This document shows positions 62,441 to 64,000 of a stretch of DNA of 64,000 bases, piece after piece; within the stretch, counting starts at the first letter, position 1, and every line of letters starts with the position of its first letter. The translations under genes and the position numbers were made by a program. Below the pieces are notes generated by a model. That model saw nothing but the letters and a program-made list of their open reading frames with translations. It ran no database searches and was not told the DNA's origin. The DNA is from Tetraselmis striata. Taxonomy: Eukaryota; Chlorophyta; Chlorodendrophyceae; Chlorodendrales; Chlorodendraceae. The stretch spans positions 42,841-106,840 of the forward strand of contig VCJN01000095.1 of the NCBI GenBank assembly GCA_006384855.1, read 5' to 3'.

Positions 62441-63993
62441 ATGCATGGATACTCAGCGGTAAGCCGTTCCTACCACATCCAACGAGTCATCGTTGATGTT
62501 AATTATCGCGCCGATCACGGGCTCTAACCAACAACCCCCCCCTCCCCCCTTCCACCCCCTCTCTTTCCTCGCACTGCTGATTTACAGAACCTGTCCACAG
62601 TGACAAACATCGCAGTGTTTACCCTGCTATTCTGCTTCAGTGGGACAGCAGCTTTTCGACTATCAGGTCTGCTTCTGCGCAGTGGCCACGCTCTCCGCAG
62701 TGGATTCTTACTTTGATCAATGACCAACCCACGTAATTTCTCCGATATCCACTTATTTCTGTGCTTGTGCCTTCAGCGCCACATTGGTTTGATAGTAAAG
62801 CCGGACACACGGGGTCGCTTTCAAGCACGACAAACACCGTGCTGTATATTCCCGAGGGAGCGTCAGCACCTGCCGGATTTCAGGCGGTGGCGAACCTGAA
62901 GCACCTCCCAGTCATGCCACATCCGCACCCCCAGTCCAAGCGCGGCAGTACCAGTCGAGGTAGCACCCGCTCCAGGCAAGGCAGCAATCGCAGCCAGCGG
63001 TCTAGGACTTCCAGCAGGCCAGTTGCAGACACATATGTCTGCAAGACCAGGTAGTTCATACATGCTGCCCGCCATGAATCGAGTGCCACAAATACTTCAA
63101 GGGGCGCATACTCACGGCCATTGCCTTGCTTCAGGTCAGCTGGTGACTTGTTGGACCGTGCATTGGAGCGGATTGGTGGAAGCCTGTTCCTCAATCAGGA
63201 AAGGCTTGACCATTTCCAGGCGGATGGCCGCTTTGACCCGGTAAGTGTTTTGGTGCCAGATTTACTCATTCTGGCATGCAGCGCATGATGGTCGGCTATG
63301 TAATTTATCATATGGGATCAACACACATGCAATATGTGCAGGTATTTGCAGGCAAGTATCTGCCGAAGAACTGGGAGTCATTGACGCAATCCAGGGGAGT
63401 GGAAAGGTTCCCACGCTGTGCAGTCGTTGGAAACAGGTACTGGAATTATGCTTGCTGAAATTGTGGCGTGTTCACTGCAGTGGTCACGCTCTGGAGTGAG
63501 GCTGACTGTGCTGTACTTCGTCCCATCTCTAGCGGGCACCTTACATTGAGCCGTTATGGACGGGTGATAAACTCCTTTGACGCTGTGATTCGCACGAATC
63601 AGGCCCCAACAAAGGTCTGAAACATGCTATGTGTCAAGCGTCCATCTGCCTACCACATGCCGGTTTGCCTCGCCCTGAAAATATCCTCCATGTTGCTGTT
63701 CAGGGTTATGGGCACCTTGTAGGCCACAAAACCACGTTCCGCCTCATCAACCGCGCAATGGGAAGGAGATACCAGGATGCTATGGAGAGCCGATTCAGGC
63801 GTCTTAGAAAAGTAAAAGGCACCATTGAAGCCGCATCAAGCAAGGTATACCTGATTTCCTCTTGTTTCTGTATCGGCATGTGCTACCGCCGTAACTGACA
63901 TTCCAAATTCCAATACAGTATTCCAGGCTCAGGACAAGGTCCAAGATCAAGGAGAGGCTAAACGCGGGCGACGGTACTCTGTCCAGACTGCTG
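62441..63993 (+). CDS. GT29 sialyltransferase-like protein, 5' part (runs off right edge)
   Basis: Eight exons are inferred with consistent phases: 62441-62458, 62588-62666, 62777-63050, 63135-63240, 63342-63436, 63533-63614, 63704-63844 and 63919-63993, then donor GTATGA (290 codons so far). The N-terminus is MHGYSA followed by a hydrophobic segment, NIAVFTLLFCFSGTAAF, a type II membrane anchor suited to the Golgi. A Ser/Arg-rich stem follows (about residues 80-115). The sialyl motif L is split over exons 5-7: FPRCAVVGNSGHLTLSRYGR, then INSFDAVIRTNQAPTK and VGHKTTFRLINR. In this family, motif L binds the CMP-sugar donor. Motifs S, III and VS lie beyond the window. Algal GT29 proteins may use a sugar acid other than sialic acid. 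A polypyrimidine tract with C-runs (62,535-62,575) precedes exon 2. Confidence 0.85.
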
Positions 63994-64000
63994 GTATGAA

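Overview
The window looks like nuclear DNA of a eukaryotic microalga, most probably a chlorophyte. The reasons are: genes with many short GT-AG introns whose reading phases fit, a TGTAA polyadenylation-type signal 38 nt after one stop codon, DIRS-type retroelement pieces like those known from volvocine algae, and host genes for a GT29 sialyltransferase-like enzyme and a PH-RCC1-U-box protein. The assignment is inferred. All comparisons were made by eye, with no database search.

Host-like genes sit only at the edges. At 1-911 (minus strand) is the 5' part of a gene resembling the DUF4864 family. At 56.9-60.8 kb (minus) is a PRAF-like gene with a PH domain, about seven RCC1 blades and a terminal U-box. 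At 62.4-64.0 kb (plus) is the 5' part of a type II membrane protein with the sialyl motif L of GT29. Between them lie about 50 kb of nested, mostly decayed mobile DNA.

The most interesting object is a structurally complete DNA transposon at 5,101-12,444 (7,344 bp). It has imperfect terminal inverted repeats starting AACAGTAAT and a 4-bp CGAC target duplication. It carries two divergent intron-containing genes: a DUF7869-like RNase H-fold transposase candidate (plus strand) and a small basic protein I do not recognise (minus strand). The first intron of each gene is built largely of the same 24-bp imperfect-palindrome minisatellite. Related GTCC...GGAC palindromes recur in another intron and near both ends.

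The other elements, in order: a DIRS-type tyrosine recombinase remnant (2.8-3.9 kb); a scrambled Ty3/gypsy element with gag and RT on the minus strand and integrase on the plus strand (15.5-18.7 kb); a piggyBac-like transposon in two near-identical tandem copies (20.7-27.3 kb); a DIRS-type RT-RNase H ORF cut off at a junction (27.9-30.2 kb); a tandem array of ~972-bp units bounded by TG...CA (30.2-35.8 kb); an unrecognised gene plus a methyltransferase-like remnant (38.7-40.9 kb); a MULE-like transposase with a SWIM finger (41.3-44.0 kb); and two CACTA-type copies, one abutting inside the other, sharing a CACTGTGAGATTCAGATGTG terminus (44.0-55.4 kb), with several satellite arrays. Many element ORFs are interrupted by single in-frame TAA or TAG codons with no other visible lesion nearby.
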